Assembly: GCA_032207245.1 (NCBI GenBank)
Contig: CM063508.1
Span: 115,697,302-115,761,301, forward strand
Length of the DNA stretch: 64,000 bases
From: Pardosa pseudoannulata
Lineage: Eukaryota; Arthropoda; Arachnida; Araneae; Lycosidae
Reading direction: 5' to 3'
Positions 1-31,932 of the stretch are shown one piece after another (within the stretch, counting starts at the first letter, position 1; each line of letters starts with the position of its first letter). The position numbers and the translations under genes were made by a program. The notes under the pieces were generated by a model. The model saw only the letters and a list, made by a program, of their open reading frames with translations, was not told the DNA's origin and searched no databases.

Positions 1-1489
1 TAAGAGATTCACTTTATTTAGTTTACCACTATTTTCTAAAATATCTACTTTATCAAAACTTTTATAACTAAAATTTCGGAATTACTGTTTAGTTCCTACA
101 TTACTACTGTATAAGTTGTAAATTAGATGTTGAGATTGTATGTTAAGTATTTGATATTATTAAGGGTCTAATCCTGACAATAAAATAAAGTATAATAACA
201 TTTAGCGACAGTTTAATGATCATCTCATTTATGCCAACAAATTATCACCAATCGATCCTCTAAGCTAGTTTTTTGCTAAATTTTGATATACAGTCATTTA
301 CGTCATTGGCTTTGGCAATTTTTCGGTGACGGTTTTTTTAGGGTTACAATACCGCATTTTTAATCTACCGCTGTTTGTTCTTTGCGTTATTCTAACATTG
401 CTACGCTTCTGTCTTTATCTGATTTCTATATATATTTTTCTGTTTCGTTCCAAAATGAAATCTTTAAAGAAGGTTATTGCCAAATACCATACATCATTTA
501 TCGGTCTTTGTTACTGCACTTTGTTCTTTCTCGTTCGTTTCCCTTGTTTTTTTTTTATCTGCTGTAATACTCATATTGTTTCAGTTTGATTATTTTCGAT
601 TAAACTTCTTTATTTTATCACAATTTACTTCCTTTCACTGCATTTATTTGCATGCCCTTTATAGATTAAATATTCCCGTTAATTTGTCGCAACGGTCACT
701 GAAACCACGTGTATCGAGACGCTGTAGTCACTGTGAGTGATACATGTATAAATTTCACTAAAATTTGGCGTCAAAATCTTTCTTTTTTTTGGGGGGGGGC
801 GGCAAAAATGACATGTCAAAGCTGTTCCCTTTATACCAACTTATGTGTACACTTTACGCTTACTAATAAGTATAGTTTATATTTACTAATGATTGTCTAA
901 TAAGTAGGGTAGTTTTTTGATACCACAGTTCCATCACTTGTACGTATGTTTGTATCCATTAAAAATCGGTTTAAAGAGTTGGTTCCTTTCCAATTGTCCT
1001 TCGAGTAACAAACACGTGTCCTAATGATTATAAAATAGGCATTAAGTCTAATACAATATAAAATTTTTAACTCGAATGAAAAGAAGTCCATACCGATTGA
1101 TGTACCATGTGACGTGCCCGGCCCCTGTTTCAGGTGACACAATGAAGAAGCAGTTGTTTCTTGATTAAATAATTTATTTTCACCTTGCAGTTGTATATTT
1201 CCATTTACAAATAATACAGACACATTTTACAATTACTTAGGCGATACAATAGGAGTAGGCTTGAGTAAAGACGTACAAATATTATTACTGCCGAAAGGTT
1301 TGAGAACCGATGGACGAAAACAATTCGTGGCTGCTTTGCGTTAATAGTTCTAGGAAGTAAATTATGAAAATAGCACAACATTGAGAAGTAATCTCAGACG
1401 AGGGTGCTTTGCAGTTGCAATAATTGATATCTTCGAAGAAGATAAAAATAAAGTAAATGATTCCTAAGAGGAATATAGCTTTCATCGAT
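1..1489. other. AT-rich DNA, no gene seen; probably intron 3 of GMC gene 1
   Basis: I see no exon, RNA gene or recognisable transposon here. Short open frames have no coding character. By comparison with the downstream paralogue, whose exon 3 lies about 2.7 kb before its exon 4, this stretch is most likely part of intron 3 of the first GMC gene, with exons 1-3 lying before the window. Confidence 0.5.
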
Positions 1490-2075
1490 CTTGAAGAGGA
1501 ATCGGATTAGAAAAAACCCAAGGCTACAGCTAACAACCTCTATTCGAGATTATCCCAAGTTGGGATTATAACTAAGAAAACTCTCCGATGGAGAGACTGG
1601 TAAAGATGACCTCCAAATGAGTTGGCTAGCTAACTAGTTAAAAATCTCATCTCGTTTTTCTAGTGGAGGGGCCTCTAAGAGAGAGGGCCTTACCCACAAT
1701 TTCTTCATTGGATCATCTGACGATGATCTCACCTTCAACCGACTTGATTGGTCAGGGCTAGATAATCACCGACTGCAAACATGGGAGTCTCCGGAATTTC
1801 GTGTCGGTGAAATATCTAACGCGACGACGACCCTTTTGAAGACTCACGCCACCGTTGATCATCCTTCTAGGTGTCTACCTGGGCGCCCGGCTGTCTCCGC
1901 CCTTTGTTCCGATGTCCGCTAACTGTAAGACACACGAAAGTCTAGCCATCATGGCCCGGGGAAAACAACTCCTTTGTCTCCGCATAAAACGAAATCTATT
2001 TCTCAAACTTTTTCGAGAAACAAAGTCTTTGTGAGGGAGGGCAAGCAATTTAGGCACGCCGTTACAACCAATAAT
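1490..2075. other. GC-richer block, unidentified (possible transposon or LTR fragment)
   Basis: Base composition changes abruptly here: runs such as gggcgcccggctgtctccgc stand out from the AT-rich surroundings. No long open frame, terminal repeat or tRNA-like box is evident. A decayed mobile-element piece is the simplest reading, but I cannot name a family. Confidence 0.25.
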
Positions 2076-2517
2076 GAAATATAAATGATTTAGTATGACG
2101 GCTACATTTCATTTAAATCAAAAACAAAACTGCATCTTTACATTTTTAATAAAAAATACAGATATATCTCATTGTAGCATTCTACATTATTTACAATTAT
2201 TGTATATTTATTATCATGTATTTTAGTTCTTAGTGTATTATTTCCCAGGTTCTTATAGAACTTTTCTATTTTAGTAAAGTCTAAAAGTCATAAAAACTGG
2301 TAGATCGCAAATCTCATGGAAATTTTAGCAAGATTACTCCCTTTATTTTATTTTTTTTTTACTCGAGAAGCAAATTTTGTAATTTTAGTTATGTATTGAA
2401 TATTGTTTAGTGGTCATGAAATTAATTCAAAATTGCAATCCGAATAGTTAAAATAAAACATTATTTTCGTTATTCAAAACACATTTTTATAACCCAAAGT
2501 TAATATTCATCTTGAAG

Positions 2518-22787
<20,270 letters not shown>

Positions 22788-23127
22788 CAATACTAAAAAA
22801 TGCTGAGAAAATTCTAAAAGAAGTTAAATAACCTGAATATCGAAAGAAAGAGGACAATTCATACCCTACTAGGAAAGGATCTAACAGTCCTCAAATATTA
22901 AGGAGGATAGAATTCGTGAAACTTGCTGGTAAAGCATACCAGATTTGAAAAGAAAAATATTTCATTTTAAAACTAATTTCATTCGTGGCATCAGTAATTT
23001 GTTTATCATTCCTTCCCAACTTGAAACAGCTGAATGATAACACATTGTATCATGTTTATTTTATTTAAAAATATTTATTATCATAGTCATTTGTACTTCA
23101 TTAAGCATATTAAACTGTTCATCTTAA

Positions 23128-23133
23128 AATAAA
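23128..23133 (+). promoter_or_regulatory. Polyadenylation signal AATAAA, GMC gene 1
   Basis: It is the first canonical AATAAA in a plausible context after the stop at 22787, giving a 3' UTR of about 360 bases. Assignment is by position only. Confidence 0.45.
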
Positions 23134-24686
23134 AGTATTTTGAACACATAGAAATTTTTATTCCATATTCCTATTCTTACTCTACTTATTATATTCATAT
23201 TCTTACTTTATTTCTACTTAAATTGTGCCAAAAGATTTCTTTGTTATAAACATTTAAAAGACTAAAATTTGTTTGAAAATTTGAAATTAAAATACATTTA
23301 CTTATTTTATTAGTACAGCATGGAAAATAATTGCTACTTTAGGTACTTATGTTTTCTTCTGTTTACTACATAATGAAAAAATTCAAAATTTCTATTTACT
23401 GACGAGTTTAGAAGTATTAAAATAACTTTTGAAATTAATTCATGAAATATCGACCGAGATATGAGCTATGAAAGTTAATTTGTAACCGCGCAAGCGCAAA
23501 AGTTGTTTTTTTATTTTTTTATTTATTACCAGAATTTGATAAACTAACATACTGGGCAACTTGTATAAAAAACCTTTGATGATACTGGAGTTGAGTGATT
23601 AATGCTTTATTCAAATTTTAAAAGATTTTTAGGACATAACAAAAACAATCTGTCAGAAAGAAATAAAATCTTGAAAAACACCAAAATTTTCCTTTCTTAA
23701 AAGCTTAGTTTTAAATGAAGTAATTTTTTGAATTATACAATGCAAATGCTGAAAGATGATATTTTAGACAGGTGGTATTTTGGATATGGGATAATTTGGT
23801 CCGGTGATATTGTAGCAACGATGATTTCGAAGAAGATATTTTGACGGTGATATTTTGACCGAACAAGTATGGGAAAATAAAAAATTTCGTTGGCCACACT
23901 AGAAGGGCATCTTATTCTAGTGGTATGCACTCTATGTATGTATGTATTATGTATCTACGATAACACCCAATGAATGTATTTTATCAGTAATATTCTAAAC
24001 CTCATTTTAAAAATAAATGTCTACAGATTATCGATAATTATTTATTTTTAACTCAGAAGGTACATTTGTTTTTTAATTTTACACATTCCATACCGCCCAT
24101 ATGAATCATAATTTATTCAAATCATAATATACTCTTTAGGACAGGGGTAATAAACGCTTCTAAGCATTAGTCGATATTCAAATTTAAGTTCTATTCGAAT
24201 TTTATAACCATAGAATTTTAATAGAGCTATAACTATAGAATATATAACTATAGAATTTTATAACCATAATTTGTTAAATTTTGTATTAACCCTCCGAGTG
24301 ACCGGGGAAAAAATTTACTCCTTACCTGTTAGAGTTTCCAAGTGTACGAAGTATTTCTACCGAAAAAATTCACTTTATAGAATGTAAAAGAAAAACATAT
24401 TATTTATAAATTTAATACACAATAGAAACTATATTCGTTGAAAAAGAGTTATTGTTGTTGTGAAACTAATAATATTTCTAGAATATTGAAATTAATATTT
24501 ATTTATATTTTTATTACTCGTTTGATAATATAAAAGGAATAATTAGAAGAAACGTACTTTCAGTCTTCGAGAAGTTAGTTTTACTAATGCAAAACATGCA
24601 CGTCGAAAAAACGTGCATCATCAATTTTTGGAGCTAAGAATAAATGTTACAGGTCAGCATGTGAGATATTCATCATTTTGTTTTGA

Positions 24687-25446
24687 CAGCTTCGAATTAA
24701 ACTGAACAGAAAACCGAAAACCGGAAAAACCGTTATGTTCGGAACGAAAACCGGAACTGAACCGAAAAAAATATCGGTTTATTTCGGTTCGATATATCTT
24801 TCAGTCATTTTGTTACTGTTACCAACTTATCAATATTTTCTAATTTAACGTCAACTTTATAATTATCATTACATGTATACTGCTCCTCGATTTCCTATTT
24901 TGATATACTAGTAGTTTTCTGTTTCAGTTTCGCATGAAACTACTTGTAGAAGACATATTTTTTCAGTAAAAAAAGAATATAATGATTTTTTTTAAAAAAT
25001 CGAGTTATATTTTATTTTTCACATTTCAGCATGCGATCATCCACTGTTTGTATAGACTGTTTAATCAAAAATAGACAGAGAGGTAATGAAAATGAAACTA
25101 ATCTTCTCATCAAATGGGTGTTTCGTAATGGCGGCGATTCAAATGTTTCGTAATAGTAGTATTTCATTAGGCCTGCTGTTTGTATCAATTCACATAGTGT
25201 ACCAATTAAAAAAAGAATAAAATCTTCTAAATTTTGATAGAATTACATTTTTTGTTTATGATAGAATTATATTTTTAGTACAAATAAGAATATACATAAA
25301 AGGAAATTATTCATTTGGAACTGAAACGAAAACAGTTCGAAAACAGTTATTTTTGGCGGAGCGAAAACCGGAACTGAACCGATATTAATTTTTTAGTTGA
25401 ACCGGAACGAAAACCGGAACAAAAAAAATTACGGTTCGAAGCCCTG
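24687..25446. mobile_element. hAT-like non-autonomous element, second family, 760 bp
   Basis: The ends are CAGCTTCGAA on the left and TTCGAAGCCCTG on the right (complement CAGGGCTTCGAA). Flanks are gttttga (24680-24686) and gttttga (25447-25453), seven matching bases of an expected 8-bp duplication. Both subterminal regions are packed with CCGGAACGAAAACCGGAAC-type words in inverted orientation. No transposase frame remains. Confidence 0.65.
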
Positions 25447-25719
25447 GTTTTGATAGACGGAAATCTTTAATTACTTAATGAAATTATGCAAAAATTTGTG
25501 AAATATTTAAGGCATGGTTCAAATGTTATAAAATCATGAAATAATTCATCCTAATTTCTTGTAATGAAACATGCAGAACAACTAACACATTAGAATTTTG
25601 AAAAATAAATTTAAGTGTTATATTATAATTCTAAATATAATCTAATTTAAAGTACAAGTATTAATTGACAAGTTAAATTAAAATGATCCCAAAACTTTGT
25701 TCATTAGAATAAAAAGTTT

Positions 25720-26755
25720 GATTTGGTTTAACCCATATTGTACCACACCAACTAAATATTTCTGTAAGTTATTAAAACTAAATCCATATCATTAATATGG
25801 TGTAACTAAGTATATAAAACCAAAATTTTGAAAAAAATATTTTTAATTTTTCATGTAATTGGCTGTCTTATAAATAGGACAATGGTCCATTACACTACTA
25901 AAACTCAACAAATATCACTCACATTGCATTAGGCTGATTCATAAATGAAATTTGGGGAAACAGTCAAAACAAAGTCCAACATTTCATTTTGCATACTGTT
26001 CTAGGTTTTCTCTTGCAGTTATTGAACTGGCAGTAAGAGAGTAAGTTTATCTTGCAAAAAAAATCTCCAGTTTTCTCAATAGAATAGACATCTATTTACC
26101 CCTTGTTGTGTCCAGGTGTGTGAACAGGTGTTTGAACTGGTTTTCATTGAAAGATAAGGAAAGAATGAGCGCTATCAATGCAATATCGAATTCATAGAAA
26201 AATAATCTGGATTGGACCTTCGTCTTAATTTTAGGGGACCTTTTTTATGCTTACAAAATACACATGTAAAATATATTTTTCAACAAAAACTTTCAGTTAC
26301 ATTATTAGATGTGTTTTTAAACTAAAAGTAACCTCCACGATGTTTAAATAATAATAATAATAATAATAATAAATATTAAATTAAAGATTAAAAAATGACA
26401 ATTTTTAAGAGGTTGCTGAAAATAAATTTTACAATACAATATAATTTGATTTCTCAGATTTTCTTTTGTTACTGTGCTAAAGTGTGTCTATTTTAAAGGT
26501 GTTCAAATAAAATCCACTCAGAAAATATTTATAACTTTATTATTAAATGGAATTTTAATTGCTGTCCTGTTTATAGGACAGCGGTCCAATATGGGTTAAA
26601 GCACTACGGTCTACTTTTTTGGAACTTAAGGGCTAATGAGATCGGGACCTACTACTTAAAGCCAATTCCAATATCCATGCCACACTGGGATTCAAACCCA
26701 GAAAATCTGGTATCGAATTTCAGCTCTCCAAACATTTGGCTATCTTTCCACTAAG
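25720..26755 (-). mobile_element. SINE family A, copy 3, split by a piggyBac element
   Basis: The SINE tail (gtttgatttggttta on plus) stops at TTAA 25728-25731, and the rest resumes at 26596 (ttaaagcactacggtctac, gggctaatgagatcggga, gggattcaaaccca with box B). The family normally reads continuously here, so the piggyBac copy at 25732-26595 landed inside an older SINE. Confidence 0.75.
25732..26595 (-). mobile_element. piggyBac-like element, family 1, copy 2 (inverted)
   Basis: TTAA|CCCATATTGTACCACACC at the left and GGTCCAATATGGG|TTAA at the right, 864 bp. It is homologous to 14387-15277 in reverse orientation. On minus at about 25950-26035 a decayed version of the C-terminal Cys-rich domain remains, with broken frame. 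The catalytic-domain piece kept by copy 1 is not seen. A (TAA)n tract lies at about 26347-26371. Confidence 0.85.
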
Positions 26756-26835
26756 AATGAAAGAAAAATATATATAATACATTACGGTCCACACAATAAT
26801 TCAATTTAGAATGTAAGCACCAACCTACAACTTAT

Positions 26836-27018
26836 GCCGAACGATGGCCGAATGGTAAAGCGCTGCTCTTCGCTACCGAAATTCGAGGGTTTGTATCCCG
26901 CTGTTGGCATGGATGTTCGTAGCCATTCGGAATCGTAGCCATACTTTAAGCAGAAGGTTCCGCTCTCTTTATCCCTCTTGTAGCAAAACAGTAGACCATT
27001 GTGCTTTAAACCAACCAA
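26836..27018 (+). mobile_element. SINE family A, copy 4
   Basis: Head GCCGAACGATGGCCGAATGG (box A region), then box-B-like GAGGGTTTGTATCCC. The body is GGCATGGATGTTCGTAGCC and the tail TGCTTTAAACCAACCA. It is located inside the 200-bp tandem array region. Confidence 0.8.
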
Positions 27019-27031
27019 CTGCTCAAATGAA

Positions 27032-28020
27032 AGTCATCTGAAAATTGCAATCTATGGAGTAATTTAATGATGTAAAATGATTTTTATATGAAAAGTTAAA
27101 TAAATCAGGAAAATTGAAAAGAAGTATAGAAATAGACTTTAATTCTGTAAATTGAATAAAAAAATGTGTATGATATAATACGTCCAATCAATTTAGGATC
27201 TAGGCAGTTAACTAATAACTCTATTTACAGTCATCTGAAAACTGCAGTCTATGCAATGAATTAAAAATGTAAAAATAATGTTTATATAAAAAGCTTAAAA
27301 AATTCAGGAAAACTGAAAAGAAGTATAAAAATAGTCTGTAATTTTATAAAAAGAATAAAAAATGTATATAATATAATACGGTCCACTCAATAACTCAATT
27401 TAGGATCTAGGCAGTAACTAATAACTCTAATTACAGTCATCTGAAAACTGCAATCTATATAATGAATTAATTATGTAAAAATAATTTTTATATAAAAAGC
27501 TAAACAATCATGAAAATTAGAAAAAAATGTAGAAATTAGACTTATATAAAAAGCTTAAAAAATTCAGGAAAACTGAAAAGAAGTATAAAAATAGTCTGTA
27601 ATTTTATAAAAAGATTAAAAAATGTATATAATATAACACGGTCCACTCAATAACTCAATTTAGGATCTAGGCAGTAACTAATAACTCTATTTACAGTCAT
27701 CTGAAAACTGCAGTCTATGCAATGAATTAAAAATGTAAAAATAATGTTTATAGAAAAAGCTTAAAACATTCAGGAAAACTGAAAAGAAGTATAAAAATAG
27801 TCTGTAATTTTATAAAATGAATAAAAAATGTATATAATATAATACGGTCCACTCAATAACTCAATTTAGGATCTAGGCAGTAACTAATAACTCTAATTAC
27901 AGTCATCTGAAAACTGCAATCTATATAATGAATTAATTATGTAAAAATAATTTTTATATAAAAAGCTAAACAATCATGAAAATTAGAAAAAAATGTAGAA
28001 ATTAGACTTAAATTCGAAAT
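27032..28020. repeat. Tandem array, unit about 200 bp, 5 irregular copies
   Basis: The word AGTCATCTGAAAACTGCA, or a close variant, begins units at 27032, 27229, 27435, 27695 and 27901. Each unit continues to GGTCCACTCAATAACTCAAT and GATCTAGGCAGT. The third unit is longer (260 bp) because part of a neighbour is inserted, as expected from unequal exchange. Within it two unit types alternate (atgcaatgaattaaaaatg versus atataatgaattaattatg), so a two-unit higher-order pattern is forming. Confidence 0.85.
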
Positions 28021-28283
28021 AATTAGTTATTAAAAACAACCCAACAGTATAATTAAATAATATTAATTCCGTCTATAGGTTATACTCATAGAAGCAAATT
28101 TACCCTTATTTATTGAGTGGAATTTTTAAAATGTTACGGAGAATGATATAATATAGTTTTGCTTTCTTCTATATTAATTTTTCTATATATATTTATTATA
28201 ATCAATTAAGAAGAATACTTTCCTAATTTTATAACAGACGAAACATTTTTTTACAATTCAGTTGGCAATACAGATAGATATCT

Positions 28284-28622
28284 TTATGCCAACATGGCTG
28301 CGAAGATGTTACTCATTTAGTACCACCTGAGGGGCACTTGTAGCTTAAAATGCCAGGGATGCAAATTGCATTACCCTTACTAAGTCCTCGTAATTTACAA
28401 GCAAGGACTAAGTAAAAGACTCCCATACAAACACACACACGACCTGGCACCTCCATAGGTATAGTTTGAACTTGGCAGATAATACGAACTCGGACTTATT
28501 TTAAGTTCCTCAGTCCCCACTAATGAACACGGCGGATTTTTGGCCGGCTAGAACCTCAAACTGACAACAAACCGGTTATGAGATAGACGCTTTTGGTGAC
28601 TGACCTATCATGACTCATAGAT
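28284..28622 (-). mobile_element. SINE family B, copy 1
   Basis: It shares gtcctcgtaatttacaagcaa, cacctccataggtat, acttggcaga and gaacacggcggatttttgg with the three copies at 49948-52752. The tRNA-like head is decayed here. Confidence 0.55.
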
Positions 28623-28680
28623 GGAAAAACTCTTAAATATTTCACAAATTTTCGCATTACTGTATTAAATAATTAGAAAT

Positions 28681-29224
28681 TTATGATAGGTCAAAACAGA
28701 TACGCTGTCAACATGCACCGAATGCTTTTAGGAGGTATGAAGACCCTTAGGTCAAAACAGATATACTGTCAGCATGCAACGAATGATTCAGGAGGTATGC
28801 AGACACGTAAGTTCAAACAGATACAAAGCCGAACGATGGCCGATTGGTTAGGGTGCTGGCCTTCGGTACCGGAGTTCGTGGGTTCGAATCCTACAGTAGC
28901 ATGGATGTTCGGAATCGGCTTTAAACTGTAGGTCCCGGTCTCATTAGCCCTCGTGTTACAAAAAGTAGACCGTAGCACTCCAAACCAAACAGATACGCTG
29001 TCAGCTTGTACTGAATACTTTAGAAGATATGAAGATCCTTAGGTCAAAACAAATACGCTGTCAGCATGCACCGAATGCTTTAGAAGATATAAAGACCCCT
29101 AGGTGAAAACATACGCTGCCAACATGCCACGAATGCTTTAGAAGATATGAAGACCCCCTAAGTCAAAATAGATACGCTGTCAGAATGCATATGCTGTAAG
29201 CGGTCTTCATACCTTCTAAGAAGG
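28681..29224. repeat. Minisatellite, unit about 62 bp, interrupted by a SINE
   Basis: Units contain AGGTCAAAACAGATACGCTG, TCAGCATGCACCGAATGC and AGGAGGTATGAAGACCC. Two copies and a partial lie before the SINE at 28825 and about four after it. The last unit turns into an inverted piece (ggtcttcataccttctaag). Confidence 0.85.
28825..28985 (+). mobile_element. SINE family A, copy 5 (best-preserved, with target duplication)
   Basis: It is flanked by the 11-bp direct repeat CAAACAGATAC (28814-28824 and 28986-28996), which itself belongs to the minisatellite. The head GATGGCCGATTGGTTAGG resembles a polymerase III box A and GGTTCGAATCC is a perfect box B, so the SINE derives from a tRNA; which tRNA I cannot say. 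The body ends in GTAGACCGTAGCACTCC and a CCAAA-rich tail. Confidence 0.85.
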
Positions 29225-29989
29225 CATAAAGACCTCTTATAGAGTTAAATTACCACAAATTTTTCGTTTCTGCTTCTGATATGTTAAACAGGTATATTTA
29301 AATACCACGAAAACAAAATTTTTCTTTTTCACAAATAAGTCTACTAAGTCTCTAATTTTCTGGGATATAGGTTTAAAGCACATCGTTAATTTTCTAAAAT
29401 TTTCGCTGTTAAGATTTAAGAAATTGACTTTTAACACAGTTCGTTTTGAATATGCGTATTTAAAGAATTAGTAATTAAAAATCCCACTGGCGGATTAGTA
29501 TAATCTACCATAAAAACATGTATTGATTCAAAGCACGAATAATCCCTTACATTGGCCAAGTCTGACGCAATTCAAAACTCACGAGACACCAACAAAATTA
29601 GTAAGTCTCACCCGGTTTGAATAATCTTTGTAAGTCATTGGGCTTCACGAATGAGTGCATTGGAGGCGCGAACCCAACCCGAATTTTTAAGTTCAATCAT
29701 GTGTTAACTATGTCATAAAATTGGTATAAATGGCTATGTAGCGTTTAAGGCTTTAAAATTCTGGTTATTAAGTTCAACTGTTTTAGGGATCAAAGGTTTT
29801 TCTGGATACCATTGCAGTGAATGCAGTCGCTGTGAAAACGTCTGGAGAACTCTAGAGGTAAGACTTTATGTTAAACTATTAGTAGAGTTGAATAAACATT
29901 TAAAATTGTTGGTAATGATTGATTTATTTTCAAAAATTAGTTTTTAGCAATAGTTTCAATAAAATATGATTGCCTTAATGTAATATTAA

Positions 29990-30548
29990 CCCCTTCCGGT
30001 ATGATTTAATAATGAAAAACTGTGCATGAAATAACCATTTAATTTTTATTTAAAAAACTTGTTTCATTTTACAATTCTTACATATTCTTAATTAAAATCC
30101 ACTTTTTACATAGTGTTAAATAATATCAGAAACAGTAAAATTAAGAAAATATCAAAGCAAAACATTAATAAGGTATACAGATAATAGTCTTCAAGCTAGT
30201 GGTACTTTTCAAAACAAAGTGCAAAGGAATTCTTAATTGTTTACACCGCCAAGTAGTCTCACTTTTAATTTGATTCTTGTAACACACACGGCATTTCTTA
30301 GTAGGTTTTCTTTTATTCTGACTCATTAATTTGGCAATGACTTGTACCAAGTAAACAATATGCAATAGTGACTTGTGATTTTCACAAGTGATAAAAGTGT
30401 TGCCAAATTCAGTACACTAGAAATTTTAAACTAAATTAATTATCATATTTAACAGTAACTTTAATCGCATGACGAGTGTACCTCGTCATTGTGCGGTATG
30501 GAATGAAAAACTAATGACGAGCTAGACTCGTCATTTTACCGGAAGGGG
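29990..30548. mobile_element. piggyBac-like element, family 2, copy 1 (559 bp, deleted)
   Basis: TTAA|CCCCTTCCGGTA at the left and TACCGGAAGGGG|TTAA at the right are perfect 12-bp inverted ends on TTAA. The right subterminal region has two imperfect palindromes, TGACGAGTGTACCTCGTCA and TGACGAGCTAGACTCGTCA. A transposase remnant lies inside on minus. Confidence 0.85.
30165..30330 (-). pseudogene. piggyBac transposase C-terminal Cys-rich domain remnant
   Basis: On minus the frame reads KKCRVCYKNQIKSETTWRCK, resembling the C-terminal zinc-binding CxxC...C domain of piggyBac transposases. The continuing LC, CFEKYH part is in another frame, so at least one indel breaks it. The catalytic domain is absent. 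Confidence 0.6.
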
Positions 30549-30552
30549 TTAA

Positions 30553-31009
30553 ACAGTTCTTTGTCCCATAATGTATTTTTAAAGTCATAAATTAGTAATA
30601 ACTGTTCCGTTAGTGGCTCTTTAGATTCCTAGCTCTATGTATTCCATTCACACATTCACGACCTGTAATTTTTTTTGCCCTTCTAAGTACCAGTAAAAAA
30701 TATATACATTCTGAAACTAGTAGCCACAATCATTAAAGCAAGGATAAAATTGTAAAATGACGCTTGCTTCTCCTGGAATCAAATTAGCCTTCTAATTTTG
30801 CAACTTTTCATTTATCTTTTAACTTTAATTTTAATTGTATTGTGTTTTTTCCTTTCTGTAACTAACTAAAAAAAAAAATTCAAAAGCTCCCCAAAAATTA
30901 AAATTTTATAAAAGCATTTTTTTATATCCACAAAAATATTTCTCTACCCTTTCTCCCTGTTTTGTTGTAACTGTAATTTTTCTCCTCTTAATCTTTAAAT
31001 TTTCTTGTA
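30553..31009. other. AT-rich intergenic DNA, nothing recognised
   Basis: It lies between the piggyBac-like and Helitron-like elements. There is no open frame, tRNA-like box or terminal repeat. Confidence 0.5.
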
Positions 31010-31932
31010 TCCCCTATATAATAATAACCTAAGTTATCTGTCCGTCTGTCCTCGAATTTATGAAGCGGTTGGACCTGGAATGGATAGAGGTATCCATATT
31101 GGATTTTTTATGAGTTAGGGTTAGCAAAATTCAAATCGATTTCGAAAACGTTCGAAATCCACTCTTTCCCCCTTTTTAGAGCGTTTAATGCCATTATTTC
31201 TAGCTCTATTGTATCCACTTATGAGCAGGAGATTAAATTAATCAACTTATAAATAGCTAAAAATAACCTTTTTTCTAGCATAATGACGTTATTTCTTTAA
31301 CTATCTCAGTTAATCTTTTTTTTTATTTTAAATTATTTAAATATCGTCTGCATTATTTTCATACGTTTTATCACTGAACTCAGATATCACGTAAATAATT
31401 TTCTTTTAAATTTAGCTTAAATAATAGATTACGTACATATGTGATAGTTTCAAATTTAATAATCGATTATTTTTTGTTGCAGTGAAAATTTTATCAGTGG
31501 TATTAACAACAAATTCTTTTCATAAACGTTCAGGAGTCTATTCACGGACTAATAAATATCTAACTTTTAAGTTTTATATCTTTGAAAATTAAGAAGTTTG
31601 TTTGTTGTTGTGTTAGTTTTTTATACATAACCACACGGTTTGCAATCGATTCGCTAATTTTTTGACATCATTCATATATACTACCAAATAATGACTGTCA
31701 ATATTAAAATCTCTGCTGTCCATATTATCCAGTAATATGACAAGATAAACTAAAGTTGCCAACTAACATGCGGTCAGAAAAAAACTATTGAGATAAAAAA
31801 AACTATTCAGCGTGTACCAGATAATTCTCATTCAAAAAACAAACAAATTTTTTACCTGCCTTATTGGGTACTTTACAATTCTAGAGAATTAAAAATTTTA
31901 CTTATCCCGTCATATGACGGGATATATACTCG
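31010..31932 (+). mobile_element. Helitron-like non-autonomous element, copy 2
   Basis: It starts A|TCCCCTATATAATAATAACC and ends with the CCCGTCATATGACGGG palindrome, seven bases, then CTCG|T (CTAG in copy 1, so the terminus has mutated or varies). Shared interior words with copy 1 include TATTGGATTTTTTATGAGTT and TTTAATGCCATTATTTC-like pieces. It has no coding capacity. Confidence 0.7.

Noticed and set aside
24290..24320. TTAACCCTCCGAGTGACCGG as a piggyBac end
   Set aside because: No complementary end or subterminal palindrome was found; TTAACCC alone is too common in AT-rich DNA.
28850..28890. A genuine tRNA gene at the perfect box B
   Set aside because: The same sequence with the same 3' body recurs about twelve times with target duplications, so it is the head of a SINE.
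27032..29224. A CRISPR-like array
   Set aside because: Repeats are 62-200 bp, degenerate and contiguous without unique spacers, in a eukaryotic genome; they are satellites.
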